This document shows, in pieces, positions 1-8,052 of a DNA stretch of 64,000 bases. Under the pieces are notes generated by a model that saw nothing but the letters and a program-made list of their open reading frames with translations, was not told where the DNA came from and did no database searches. The stretch is from NCBI RefSeq assembly GCF_027886425.1, contig NZ_CP115671.1, positions 1,798,001-1,862,000 of the forward strand, written 5' to 3'. The stretch comes from Brevundimonas vesicularis (GTDB lineage: Bacteria > Pseudomonadota > Alphaproteobacteria > Caulobacterales > Caulobacteraceae). Made by a program: the position numbers and the translations under genes. Position 1 is the first letter of the stretch; the number at the start of each line of letters is the position of its first letter.

Positions 1-2
1 GC

Positions 3-449
3 CCCGACAACATCCCGTCGTCGTCTGGCCTGTTCGCTGATCTGAAAACCGCCGACAGCGTGTCGGACGACAGCCTGGAGCGCTCGCTGGCCAACTACGG
101 ATATCACATGCAGGCCGCGCTGGTCGGCATGGCCTCTGAGGCTGTTCTCGGCCGCCCCATGGAAGAGTTCGCCCTGGTCTGGGTCGAGAAGGCCCCGCCG
201 CATTGCGTCCGCGTGACCGTGCTGACCGGCGCCGATCTGGAGCGCGGGCGGATGCAGTTGCGCCGTTCCATCGATCAGTTCGCCGAGTGCGTTGCGACAG
301 GCGAATGGCCGGGCCCAGGCGGAACGCGCCGCGACGCCGAATATCTGACCCTGCCGCCGTGGGCCGCCAAGCGGATCGACGAGCGCCTTGAGATCGCCGC
401 CGCCGAGGCCAGCGACAACGACAACACCCCGAACAAGGAAGCTGCCTGA
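3..449 (+). CDS. RecE-like PD-(D/E)XK exonuclease, C-terminal part (cut by window start)
   Basis: The frame is open from the left edge of the window. The GTG at 60 is an internal valine codon, not a start. The visible 148 residues contain a DLKT tetrapeptide (39-50) that fits the (D/E)XK catalytic motif, then ANYGYHMQAA and a tail ending in LPPWAAKRIDERL. This is the usual C-terminal signature of phage exodeoxyribonuclease VIII (DUF3799/RecE-type) proteins. Such enzymes resect double-strand ends to give 3' single strands for an annealase. The next gene starts inside its stop codon (ATGA at 449) and encodes exactly such an annealase. Confidence 0.85.
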   Translation, partial: PDNIPSSSGLFADLKTADSVSDDSLERSLANYGYHMQAALVGMASEAVLGRPMEEFALVWVEKAPPHCVRVTVLTGADLERGRMQLRRSIDQFAECVATGEWPGPGGTRRDAEYLTLPPWAAKRIDERLEIAAAEASDNDNTPNKEAA

Positions 450-1552
450 TGAATGCCGTCGCCATCCAAGGGCCGCGTCTGCCCTATCACCCCGCCATCG
501 CCGAGCGCTTTCCGGGTGTCGATCAGTCGTCGTGGCGCGTCCTCACCGATGCCGTGTTCCCGGCCGCCGAGCGCCCCGAGAGCATCATCATGGCTCTGGC
601 CTACTGCCGGGCCCGCAATCTCGACATCTTTAAGAAGCCTGTCCAGATCGTCCCGATCTACGACCGCAAACGCGGCGGGATGGTCGACACCGTCTGGCCT
701 GGCATTGCCGAGCTGCGCACGACGGCCATGCGCACCGGATCGTTCGCCGGCTTCGAAGACACCGAATACGGACCGATGGTCGAGGAGAAGCTCGGGGGCG
801 TCGACGTCCGCTATCCCGAGTGGGCGCAATGCACGGTCTATCGCCTGATCGCCGGGCAGCGCGTCGCCTTCGTCGGTCCGAAGACCTACTGGATCGAGAC
901 CTACGCCACCGCCAAGCGCGACACGAAAGCCCCGAACAGCATGTGGGCCAAGCGTCCGCGTGGTCAGCTGGAAAAGTGCGCCGAGGCTGCCGCGCTCCGT
1001 CGGGCATTCCCCGAAGAGATCGGCAATGAATACGCGGCGGAAGAGGTCGAGGGCCAGGCCTTCGGCTCTGTCCGCGATGTGACCAACCGCCCGGCGCCCA
1101 ACTTGGCAGCCCGTCTCGCCGCGCCGACCGATGGCCCGCGCGAAGGCTTCACGACCGTGCATGGCGAGCAGGGCTTCGACCCGCGCGACCCCGACAATCA
1201 GATTCCAGATTTCGAGGCGGCCCCCTCCGACGCCTCGGAACAGCCCGCGTCCGACGGTGCCTCCGACCAGACCGACGCGGGCGAAACCTTCCCCGGTGAT
1301 CTCCCCATCACTGGAGGAGGCCAGACAGCCGGGCCCGCTGAGGCCAACGCCGTTGAAGGAACGGGCTCGGCTGTCGATGTCATCGCTTGGGCCGACAAGC
1401 TGATCGAAGACCTGCCGTTCATGCGGCCGGAGCAGATTGCGCATCTGGAGCAGGACCGGAAAGAGCTGGCGAAGTTTGCCATCCTGAAGGCGACCGACCT
1501 CAGCAAGGCGAAGGCGCTGGAAGCCGCCATCATCGCTGCGAAGGAGGGCTGA
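449..1552 (+). CDS. bet: Phage recombination protein Bet (RecT/Red-beta-type annealase)
   Basis: This 367-residue protein should bind single-stranded DNA and anneal complementary strands in phage recombination, partnered with the exonuclease upstream. The first ~200 residues carry the family pattern: an ALAYCRARNLDIFKKPVQIV segment near residue 50, a PGIAELRTTAMRTG segment, and QLEKCAEAAALRRAFPEE near residue 175. The remaining ~170 residues are acidic, Ala/Pro-rich and low in complexity, with a short helical C-terminus, so the protein is longer than lambda Beta (261 aa). The start overlaps the preceding stop (ATGA), which implies translational coupling. Confidence 0.9.
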   Translation: MNAVAIQGPRLPYHPAIAERFPGVDQSSWRVLTDAVFPAAERPESIIMALAYCRARNLDIFKKPVQIVPIYDRKRGGMVDTVWPGIAELRTTAMRTGSFAGFEDTEYGPMVEEKLGGVDVRYPEWAQCTVYRLIAGQRVAFVGPKTYWIETYATAKRDTKAPNSMWAKRPRGQLEKCAEAAALRRAFPEEIGNEYAAEEVEGQAFGSVRDVTNRPAPNLAARLAAPTDGPREGFTTVHGEQGFDPRDPDNQIPDFEAAPSDASEQPASDGASDQTDAGETFPGDLPITGGGQTAGPAEANAVEGTGSAVDVIAWADKLIEDLPFMRPEQIAHLEQDRKELAKFAILKATDLSKAKALEAAIIAAKEG

Positions 1553-1554
1553 GC

Positions 1555-2268
1555 ATGGTCGTTCTTCGCGTCATCGACTTCGAGACGACGGGCATGGAGC
1601 CGCCGGCCGAAGTGGTGGAGGTCGGATACTGCGACCTGATCGGCTCAGGCGACGACCCCAGCGAATGGACTGTCGGCAGCCCGGTTTCGTGGCTTTGCGG
1701 CGTGCAGTCCATTCCGCCCGAAACGCGAGCTGTCCACCACATCAGCGCGGCCGAGGTCGCCGGTCTCGCATCCTTCGCGGACACCCGAGCGCGACTGTTC
1801 GAAGGTGATCCGGTCTTGTCGGCTATCGTCGCTCACAACCTGGACTTTGAGAACCGCTTCCTCGGCGACCACGGCGCCCACTCGATCTGTACGTTGAAAG
1901 CGGCCCTTCGGGTCTGGCCAGACGCCCCGGCCCATTCGAACGGCGTGCTACGCTACTGGCTGGAAGATCGCGGCCTGCTGACCCTGGACCACGACACGGC
2001 CATGCCGCCGCACCGGGCCGGGCCTGACGCCTATGTCACCGCCCATATCCTCAAGGCGCTCTTCGCAGCCGGCGCGACCGATCAGGATCTGGTCGCCTGG
2101 ACGAAGGAGCCGCGCGTGCTTCCGACGTGCCCGATCGGCAAGTTCCGGGGCAAGCCGTGGCCCGAGGTCGACGCCGGCTTCCTGTCGTGGATGCTGGCCC
2201 AGCCGAGCATGGAGGCGGACCTGAAGTGGAACGCCCAGCGCGAGCTTGATCGGAGGGCGGGACGATGA
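1555..2268 (+). CDS. DEDDh-family 3'-5' exonuclease (Pol III epsilon-like), phage
   Basis: This 237-residue protein shows the three exonuclease motifs in order: VIDFETTG at residues 6-13 (ExoI, D and E ligands), AHNLDFENRFLG near residue 97 (ExoII) and HRAGPDAYVTAHIL near residue 155 (ExoIII with the DEDDh histidine). A C-terminal segment with PIGKFRGKPW and FLSWML resembles the DUF3820-type tail often joined to phage-borne exonucleases. The ATG at 1555 lies 2 bases after the bet stop. The longer open frame starting upstream is only an overlap with bet. It probably trims DNA ends during recombination or replication. Confidence 0.85.
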   Translation: MVVLRVIDFETTGMEPPAEVVEVGYCDLIGSGDDPSEWTVGSPVSWLCGVQSIPPETRAVHHISAAEVAGLASFADTRARLFEGDPVLSAIVAHNLDFENRFLGDHGAHSICTLKAALRVWPDAPAHSNGVLRYWLEDRGLLTLDHDTAMPPHRAGPDAYVTAHILKALFAAGATDQDLVAWTKEPRVLPTCPIGKFRGKPWPEVDAGFLSWMLAQPSMEADLKWNAQRELDRRAGR

Positions 2269-2669
2269 CTGCCGTCGAGATTCAGAAGCGCGCCGTCAGC
2301 AAGTCCCGACGCGACGCCGTGATCGAAGGGCAGGGCGGCATCTGCAAGCGCTCCTACTGTGACGCGCCAGCCGTGGACGTCGATCACATCCTGCCGCTCT
2401 GGTCTGGCGGGTCAAACGCCAACGACAACCTCGAAGCCCTCTGCGTCGACTGCCACAAGCAGAAGACGGCGGCCGAGGCAAAGGCGCGCGGCAAGGTGAA
2501 GCGCTTGGCTGGCGAAACCGGCACTAATCGCGTTCGCAGGCCCATCCAATCGCGGGGCTTCGGCTCCGTCTCCCGCGGCTTCGACGGCAAGATAAAGCTG
2601 ACGAAGAAGGCCGCTCGGACCCAGGCCGCGAACGATGGCGCCGCCTCTTCCTCCAACAGGGAGGGCTAG
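2265..2669 (+). CDS. HNH endonuclease domain protein
   Basis: This 134-residue protein has an HNH fold signature. A first cysteine pair (CKRSYC, about residues 29-34) is followed by VDVDHILPLW with the catalytic His, an Asn in SNANDN, and a second zinc pair CVDCHKQKT. The last ~50 residues are basic and lack clear motifs. It starts inside the 3' end of the exonuclease gene (ATGA overlap at 2265-2268). HNH proteins in this phage position are often nicking or packaging-associated nucleases, but the exact substrate cannot be read from sequence. Confidence 0.85.
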   Translation: MTAVEIQKRAVSKSRRDAVIEGQGGICKRSYCDAPAVDVDHILPLWSGGSNANDNLEALCVDCHKQKTAAEAKARGKVKRLAGETGTNRVRRPIQSRGFGSVSRGFDGKIKLTKKAARTQAANDGAASSSNREG

Positions 2670-2672
2670 AGG

Positions 2673-3784
2673 ATGGGCGTGACGATCTTGATCGGTGACG
2701 TCCGTGACCGGCTGCGCGAAATGCCAGCGGACTCTGTGGACTGCGTCGTGACCTCGCCGCCCTATTGGGGCCTTCGCGACTATGGCGTCGACGGGCAGAT
2801 CGGCCTTGAGCCGACGCTCGGCGAGCACCTGTCCGTCATGGTCGGAGTGTTCGAAGAGGTTCGCCGCGTCCTGAAGCCGACGGGCACCCTCTGGCTGAAC
2901 TACGGCGACTGCTACGCCACTTCGCCGAACGGACGAAGCGCGGCCGACACGAAGGCGGCGGGTACGGATGACCGGACGTTCCGCGACAAGCCGTTCTCGA
3001 CCATCCAGGGCGTGCTGAAGGCGAAAGACCTCTGCATGGTCCCGAACCGGCTGGCCATCGCCCTGCAGGAGGCGGGCTGGTGGGTCCGCTCGGAGATCAT
3101 CTGGGCCAAGCCGAACCCGATGCCCGAGAGCATCAATGACCGGCCGGCGACATCGCACGAAAAGATCTTCCTGCTGAGCCGGGCGCCTCGATACCACTAC
3201 GACGGGGACGCGGTGCGGCAGGGTCTCGCCACGGCGTCTGTTTCGCGGCTGGCCCAAGACATTGAAGCGCAGGGCGGGTCCGATAGGGCGAACGGAGGCA
3301 CGCGACCCGAACGACCAATGAAGGCTGTCCGGGGTCGTTCCACGCATGGTCGTCACACCCTTGGTTCCGCTGTTCCGGAGGCAGAACGTCGAGAAAAATC
3401 CGCGCGGCGGACGTTGCTGGGCCGCGCCATGCTGGTCACATCAACCATACCGGCATCGAGCAGACGCCACGCGGCGAGGGCCGGAACCTCCGCAACTATG
3501 AACCGGCGCCCGTTCAGGTCTGGCCCATCGCCACGCGTCCGTTCAGTGAGGCCCACTTCGCCACGTTTCCGCCCGAGCTTGCCGAACGTTGCCTGCAGGC
3601 GGGCTGCCCCGCCGGCGGAACCGTCCTCGACCCCTTCGGCGGCGCCGGGACCACGGCCCTTGTCGCTGACCGCATGGGCCTCGACTGCACCATCATCGAA
3701 CTGAACCCCGAATACGCCGAGATCGCGCGCCGTCGCATCTCGACCGAGCAGGGCATGTTCCAAGCCATAGAGGTCGCCGCCTGA
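2673..3784 (+). pseudogene. Beta-class DNA methyltransferase, frameshifted
   Basis: The N-terminal part (frame of 2673) has the catalytic motif TSPPYWGL and typical phage N4/N6 methyltransferase text up to about GGTRPERPMKAV (~3320). The SAM-binding half lies in another frame: RNLRNYEPAPVQVWPIATRP, then FATFPPELAERC, DPFGGAGTTALVADRMG and IIELNPEYAEIARRRI, stopping at 3782-3784. In the original frame the protein runs to 3704 as Arg/Pro/Ser-rich nonsense. The change of frame equals loss of one base and lies between about 3302 and 3430; a run of five A's at 3394-3398 is a candidate. The order motif IV then motif I marks the beta class. As written, no SAM-binding enzyme is made unless frameshifting occurs. 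Confidence 0.85.
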
Positions 3785-3894
3785 TGTCTGACCAGACCAT
3801 CACATCGCTGATCGAGAAGCTGGAAGGGGCGAGCATCATCGACACCGTCGAGGGCCGGTTGATCCTCCGCGCCCAATCGGAGGCCCGCGTCTGA
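3784..3894 (+). CDS. Small phage protein, 36 aa, unknown
   Basis: The ATG overlaps the stop of the methyltransferase reading frame (TGATG at 3782-3786). It encodes MSDQTITSLIEKLEGA followed by a short acidic/basic tail ending SEARV. Its stop overlaps the next ATG at 3894. The start resembles that of many short phage proteins that begin with an amphipathic helix. No function is recognised; support is only the ATGA-type spacing that the whole arm shows. Confidence 0.45.
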   Translation: MSDQTITSLIEKLEGASIIDTVEGRLILRAQSEARV

Positions 3895-4061
3895 TGGGGG
3901 AGAAGCAGGGACAACCAAACAACGCGCGGCTGATCGCTGAACTGCAAGCCGTGACACTCGGCATCCACCTCGTCGGCCTGGATCGACTGCCCGAGGTGAT
4001 GAATGCGAACCGTCCGAGCCCCACCGGAGAAGACAGCCCCGCAAATGAGGGGGAGGCGTAG
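3894..4061 (+). CDS. Small phage protein, 55 aa, unknown
   Basis: This ORF starts at the ATGA overlap with the previous small gene and ends immediately before the ATG of the next methyltransferase gene (4062). The product begins MGEKQGQPNN and has a central hydrophobic stretch (LGIHLVGLDRLPEV) and an acidic end. No family is recognised. Confidence comes from perfect packing between neighbours. Confidence 0.45.
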   Translation: MGEKQGQPNNARLIAELQAVTLGIHLVGLDRLPEVMNANRPSPTGEDSPANEGEA

Positions 4062-4853
4062 ATGGCGAAGCTCACGAAGCCGCAGATCAAGGCCCACGTG
4101 CGGGCGCTTGGGTATTTGAAACAAGACAGGCTGACGGAAGAAGAGCGGGAGTTTGTGTTCGATAACTGGCAGGAATCCGCAAATCACGTGAACAGCGCGG
4201 CGGGCGCCTTCTTCACACCACTCGACATGGCCTGGACGTTTGAGCTTGAGGTGGGCGGCCCGCGCGTGCTCGACCTATGTGCTGGTATCGGCGTGCTGTC
4301 CTACGCCGTCTATCAGCGGCGGTGCTGGGTGAACTCAGGTCCAACGCCGCAGATCACGTGCGTCGAGATCAATCCTGACTATGCGGCTATCGGCCAGAAG
4401 CTCCTCCCGGAGGCGACTTGGATCATCGCCGATGCGATGTCAGATCTGGACATCGGCCGGTTTGATTGGGTCATCAGCAACCCGCCGTTCGGCCGCCTGA
4501 ATGGCATAGGCGATTTTGACCTCGCCATCGTCGAGCGCGCCGAGCGCTACGCAGACAACGCCACCTTCATTCTTCCTGCTGGATCGGTGCCTTGGGCCTA
4601 CAGCGGTAGGCCCAGTTTCGAGCCAGACAGCCGAAGCGAGAAGGCCAAACGCTTCCGCGATCGAACGAAGATCGACCTGACCCCAAACTGCGGCATCGAC
4701 TGCTCCGTCTGGGCCGGCGACTGGCGCGGCGCGGCTCCCAAAGTCGAGATCGCCCTCGCTGATTACGCGGAGGCACGTTCGCTCCGCACACCGACTATCA
4801 TCGCCGACCATCACAATGATGGTCAGCTTAGCCTCTTCGGAGCCGCAGCATGA
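4062..4853 (+). CDS. SAM-dependent DNA methyltransferase (NPPF type)
   Basis: This 263-residue protein carries a SAM-binding motif VLDLCAGIGVLSYAV at about residue 68, an acidic turn VEINPDYA, and the catalytic NPPF motif (ISNPPFGRL) near residue 140, the order expected for gamma-class adenine-N6 methyltransferases. The last ~90 residues probably serve in target recognition. No restriction partner is next to it, so it may be an orphan phage methylase protecting phage DNA or altering host marking. The next gene begins within its stop (ATGA at 4850). Confidence 0.8.
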   Translation: MAKLTKPQIKAHVRALGYLKQDRLTEEEREFVFDNWQESANHVNSAAGAFFTPLDMAWTFELEVGGPRVLDLCAGIGVLSYAVYQRRCWVNSGPTPQITCVEINPDYAAIGQKLLPEATWIIADAMSDLDIGRFDWVISNPPFGRLNGIGDFDLAIVERAERYADNATFILPAGSVPWAYSGRPSFEPDSRSEKAKRFRDRTKIDLTPNCGIDCSVWAGDWRGAAPKVEIALADYAEARSLRTPTIIADHHNDGQLSLFGAAA

Positions 4854-5128
4854 CCGCGACCCAAGCCCCCACACCCGGCCCGCTGGACTGGACCACATGG
4901 AGCGGAGGACCGCGCCCGCACCCGCCCGCAACGCGCGTTCGCGTCCGTTACCGCGACGGCACGGAAGACGAAGGTGCGAGCGCATTCTGCGACTGGTTGC
5001 ACAGCCCACGTCGCACCGATCCGAAAGATGTGGTGGCCTACAAGATCGTCAGGAAGCCCCCACCGCTCCGGTCAAAGCGAGCGGGTCGGAGGGGAGGCCG
5101 TCGGGCCGGGCGGATGGTTGATCCGTGA
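4850..5128 (+). CDS. Phage protein of unknown function, 92 aa
   Basis: The ATG overlaps the methyltransferase stop. The first ~68 residues look like a real phage protein (begins MTATQAPTPGPLDWTTW, with GTEDEGASAFCDWLHS and DPKDVVAYKIV). The last ~24 residues are Arg/Gly-rich and look unnatural. Reading the base sequence one frame back after the C5 run near 5057-5061 would give an end at 5119-5121, overlapping a TTG start of the next frame (TTGA at 5118). A one-base loss is therefore possible. Function unknown. Confidence 0.5.
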   Translation: MTATQAPTPGPLDWTTWSGGPRPHPPATRVRVRYRDGTEDEGASAFCDWLHSPRRTDPKDVVAYKIVRKPPPLRSKRAGRRGGRRAGRMVDP

Positions 5129-5933
5129 AAGCGACGGCGGCTGGCTTTGGACCGGAACGCGGATCGCCGCTGTCGCCGCCCTGACCGAAGGCCATGAGGT
5201 TGTAGCCCTCCACCCCCAACCGAGCGGCTTCCTGGCGACCTTAACTGACGACCAGCGGGCGGTGGCTCTGGCGCACACTGGCAACGACACGCACCCCCAA
5301 CCGAGCGGAGAGACGCGGAAGGCGGCGGCGCGGCTAGAAGACCGGCTTAATGCACGTCGGATGAAGGCCAGAGATGAGGCCCGCAACCTTGTTCCTCAAA
5401 GCAAACGCGCGACATGGGTTGAAGACAGCCTGTCGAGCGCGGCTGTCGAGGTTCCTTATGCTGACCTTCTCGCCCTCCTATCCGCCCGCTCCGCCTTGGG
5501 AGGCCAGCAGGGGGAGTTCCTTGGTCATCTGGTCGCGCCGAAATCTGGTGTCGGCATGGTCTTCGTTCCGAAGGGCGAACCTGTCCCGCTGATGGCCGGT
5601 CGAGGCTCTGTGACGCCAGTTTATTCCGGTCCTCAGAACGTCACCACCCCCGCCCGAGCCGAGGCCCAGGACGAACAGCCAGACATCACGCCCTACACCG
5701 AAGACCTGAAAGGCCTGAAGGCGGCTATGCAAGCCGAGGCCGAGGACGAAGGGGCGGCGGGGGAGCCTGTGGCGTGGCGCTACAGGGTCAATGGCGAAAC
5801 ACCGTGGAGGCTGTCAGATCAGGAGCCACGAAAAGACCTGGAATGGCCGGAAGTCCAGCCCCTCTACGCCCACCCATCCCCGCCCCCGCCGCCGATGCCG
5901 ACAGGGTGCTGCAAGACTTGGCTGATCGCGTGA
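5118..5933 (+). CDS. Ea22-like phage protein (C-terminus possibly shifted)
   Basis: The open frame starts well upstream of any clear start; TTG at 5118 is chosen because it forms a TTGA junction as used elsewhere in this arm, and ATG 5028 is an alternative. The 271-residue product contains a segment VAWRYRVNGETPWRLSD followed by EVQPLYAHP, typical of Ea22-type early phage proteins of unknown role. The end PPPPPMPTGCCKTWLIA looks unnatural. Shifting back one base in the C-rich stretch about 5879-5890 would join it to the ADRVLQDLADRVTAEVK segment of the next frame ending at 6040. Function unknown. Confidence 0.5.
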   Translation: MIRESDGGWLWTGTRIAAVAALTEGHEVVALHPQPSGFLATLTDDQRAVALAHTGNDTHPQPSGETRKAAARLEDRLNARRMKARDEARNLVPQSKRATWVEDSLSSAAVEVPYADLLALLSARSALGGQQGEFLGHLVAPKSGVGMVFVPKGEPVPLMAGRGSVTPVYSGPQNVTTPARAEAQDEQPDITPYTEDLKGLKAAMQAEAEDEGAAGEPVAWRYRVNGETPWRLSDQEPRKDLEWPEVQPLYAHPSPPPPPMPTGCCKTWLIA

Positions 5934-6040
5934 CGGCAGAAGTGAAGCGCGGTGCTGACGGTTCGTTTGTTCAGGCCTTGGGTGCGCTTTCCAACATCGA
6001 GGCGATGGTTCTCGCCACCCTGAAATCGGAGGGGAGGTAG
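5930..6040 (+). CDS. Short phage ORF, probably the displaced tail of the preceding gene
   Basis: The GTG at 5930 overlaps the preceding stop (GTGA), giving 36 residues ending LATLKSEGR. Natural-looking sequence (ADADRVLQDLADRV) begins before this GTG, at about 5893, so the segment is more likely the true C-terminus of the upstream gene after a one-base frameshift than an independent gene. GTG 5906 is another possible start. Confidence 0.35.
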   Translation: MTAEVKRGADGSFVQALGALSNIEAMVLATLKSEGR

Positions 6041-6271
6041 ATGGCCCGCTATACCGCCGACGCGGAGACGCGGGAAATGGGCCGCAAGATCGTTCACTAC
6101 GACGCGCCTGGCATAATGGGCTGGCAGACATTGTGCGGTCATGTGGATCGCACCGATTACCGCTGGAAAAAGACCAGAGAGAAGGTCGATTGCCGTGCCT
6201 GTCTTTCCATCGTCGCGCACGCCGCCGCCCTGAAATCGACCGCCGCGAAGGAAGGGGAGAGTGATGGCTGA
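6041..6271 (+). CDS. Small putative zinc-ribbon phage protein, 76 aa
   Basis: The ATG follows the previous stop directly (TAGATG). The protein has TLCGHVDRTDY around residue 31 and VDCRACLSIV near residue 50, so three cysteines and a histidine could bind a metal. It is a typical short early phage protein with no assigned family that I recognise. The stop lies within the start of the next gene. Confidence 0.6.
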   Translation: MARYTADAETREMGRKIVHYDAPGIMGWQTLCGHVDRTDYRWKKTREKVDCRACLSIVAHAAALKSTAAKEGESDG

Positions 6272-6491
6272 GAAGTGGCAATCAATCGGCGGCGCAGACC
6301 GAGACATGTTCTTGGTCGGCAAGGACTGGACTGGCCCCGAAAATGTCGAGGCGATTTTGAGCGACAACGACGACATCTTGTCTATGCGCGCAATCTTCAC
6401 CAAGCCCGATGGAACCCGCATTCTAGCAATCCGCAAGCATTTGGCGCGCTCAGTAAAGCACGTCTTTCAGAAAATGGAGCCCTTCCCTTGA
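6264..6491 (+). CDS. Small phage protein of unknown function, 75 aa
   Basis: ATG 6264 was chosen over the in-frame GTG at 6261 because the AAGGGGAG upstream then lies at a better distance. The product begins MAEKWQSIGGADRDMFLVG and continues with mixed acidic and basic residues without cysteines. No family is recognised. It ends in a TTGA overlap with the next gene at 6488. Confidence 0.6.
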   Translation: MAEKWQSIGGADRDMFLVGKDWTGPENVEAILSDNDDILSMRAIFTKPDGTRILAIRKHLARSVKHVFQKMEPFP

Positions 6492-7381
6492 CCGCCCCCT
6501 CTAACGCGAACACGTCGGGGCTGGAGTTGGTCGATCTGAACGGGCTGCTGCATCAGGCTTGGGAGCGCCTTCACCGATCCGATGCAGACGTACCGGGCGC
6601 GCTCGTCGTACTGAACGCCCTGCACGTTGCCCTAGAAGCGCCCCTCGTCACCGCCGCATCCGCTCAAGCCGAGATCACTTCGCTTGCTGAGGCTGTTCGG
6701 CGCGCAGAGGCGAACGAAACGATCTGGAGCGACTTGGCAGATGAGTGGAAAGCCAAGGCCGAGGCCGCTGATCGGATCATAGTCCAGCAATCAGCCTGTG
6801 CTTCTGAATGGCAGGTCCGAGCCACCGCAGCCGAAGCCCGAGCGGATAGGCTGGCGAAAGCGTTGGAGGCGGCTCGCGGGACATTGGATGCGATTGATTG
6901 TCCGCTGACCACAGATCGAACCGTCGCGGGCGCTGCAAAACACGCGGTGAAGCGCATCGACGCCGCCCTACACCCAGGACACGCCCCAATGACCCAGACC
7001 CCCACCGATGCGCTGCGCCTGGTGCCTGTAAGGGCCACACCGCAGCAACTAGAAACCGCCGCGTTCAACCTGTCCGCTGAGATCGGCGCGGCAGAGGCCA
7101 TGAAACTCGGGCCACATATCGAACGGGCATATGAGCTTCTTGTCGCAGCCGCCCCCGCATCGCCGCTGCCAGGGGGCGGGTGGCAGGACATCAGCACCGC
7201 GCCTCGACAGGAGCGCGTCATGCTCGGACACAAGGATTTCAAAGGCTGGTTCTGCCTCGCGATCTGCAATGCCCTTGGTGAGTGGTCCTACGATGACCGG
7301 CCTTGGGGGCAACAGGATGCGCCCGACAAAGAGGCCACCCACTGGATGCCGCTTCCCGCCGCCCCGACAGGTGACGCATGA
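6488..7381 (+). CDS. Coiled-coil phage protein with DUF551-like C-terminus
   Basis: Start TTG at 6488 overlaps the preceding stop. The 297-residue product has an Ala/Glu/Arg-rich helical region (about residues 55-125) likely to form a coiled coil, and a C-terminal GGGWQDISTAPRQERVMLGH ... THWMPLPAAP block typical of DUF551 phage proteins. An internal ATG at 6990 (MTQTPTDALRLVP) opens what in many phages is a separate DUF551 gene, so the locus may be a fusion or contain a second start. Function unknown. Confidence 0.6.
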   Translation: MTAPSNANTSGLELVDLNGLLHQAWERLHRSDADVPGALVVLNALHVALEAPLVTAASAQAEITSLAEAVRRAEANETIWSDLADEWKAKAEAADRIIVQQSACASEWQVRATAAEARADRLAKALEAARGTLDAIDCPLTTDRTVAGAAKHAVKRIDAALHPGHAPMTQTPTDALRLVPVRATPQQLETAAFNLSAEIGAAEAMKLGPHIERAYELLVAAAPASPLPGGGWQDISTAPRQERVMLGHKDFKGWFCLAICNALGEWSYDDRPWGQQDAPDKEATHWMPLPAAPTGDA

Positions 7382-8052
7382 CCGACCATATCGGTGAAGC
7401 CACCAAAAAGGTCATCGACCTAGACGCGCTGGAGAAGCTGGCGGATGAGGCGGGTGGGAAGTCATGGACACTTGGAGGTGGCGGATTCGTGGTCGAAGGT
7501 GATCGGCCTATTGCCGATTTTCTGGCTCAGACTGATCCCGAAGACTGGAAATCTGCTCCAAGCCTTGGCGATGCATTTGAACGCGCAAAGTTTGTAGCAG
7601 CCGCCAACCCCGCCACCATCAAAGCCCTGATCGCTGAACTGAAGGAGGCGAGGGCTATTATCGCCGAAACAGTCGAAGAGTTCGGCTGCACTATAGACCT
7701 CTACAATAGGCATGGTCCTCACTGGACCAGCGCAGACGGCGAGATGTTCTACGTTGGCGTCGTTCTTGACCGCGAACCGCTTATCGAAAGAGGACGCGCC
7801 TTCCTCGCCCGCAATGGGAAGGGGAGAGGAAATGAACGACGTGACCGTATTGGACCCAACCCGTTCGGCCTGGGATGTGGCGCACGACCAGCAGCGGTTC
7901 GACCGGCTAGGCCTGACGCGCGACAACATCCTTTCGAAGATGGCGGAGGCCGGAACCGAGATCGCAGGCTGGGGCGCCGGCAACGAGGCCGCCGTCATGC
8001 GATTTGCCATGGCCGAGATCGTCAGGCTTCGGGCCGGGAAGGGGAGGGATGA
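7378..8052 (+). CDS. Phage protein of unknown function (likely shifted near 7821)
   Basis: The ATG at 7378 overlaps the previous stop. About 148 residues look natural (VIDLDALEKLADEAGG, then ANPATIKALIAELKEARAII, a pattern seen in phage ead/Ea22-type proteins, and FLARNGKG). Beyond about 7830 the frame is Arg/Gly-rich and overlaps two better genes. Adding one G to the GGGG at 7821-7824 would end the protein KGERK at TGA 7833-7835, overlapping the ATG of the next gene at 7832 exactly as other junctions do. The true gene is probably 7378 to about 7835. Confidence 0.55.
   Translation: MTDHIGEATKKVIDLDALEKLADEAGGKSWTLGGGGFVVEGDRPIADFLAQTDPEDWKSAPSLGDAFERAKFVAAANPATIKALIAELKEARAIIAETVEEFGCTIDLYNRHGPHWTSADGEMFYVGVVLDREPLIERGRAFLARNGKGRGNERRDRIGPNPFGLGCGARPAAVRPARPDARQHPFEDGGGRNRDRRLGRRQRGRRHAICHGRDRQASGREGEG
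7832..8052 (+). pseudogene. Small phage protein, ~71 aa, end probably frameshifted
   Basis: ATG 7832 follows a strong AGGGGAGAGGA ribosome site. The product begins MNDVTVLDPTRSAWDVAH and runs naturally to IVRLRAGKG at about 8044. The open frame then continues antagonistically through the nuclease gene to 8791. One extra G in the GGGG run 8041-8044 would give an end KGEG with TGA at 8050-8052, overlapping the ATG of the next gene at 8049. Reported with that inferred end. Function unknown. Confidence 0.5.

Noticed and set aside
275..1444. 389-aa open frame on the minus strand
   Set aside because: It lies antisense to the clear RecE and Bet genes and has the Arg/Gly/Leu-rich look of a GC-driven shadow frame.
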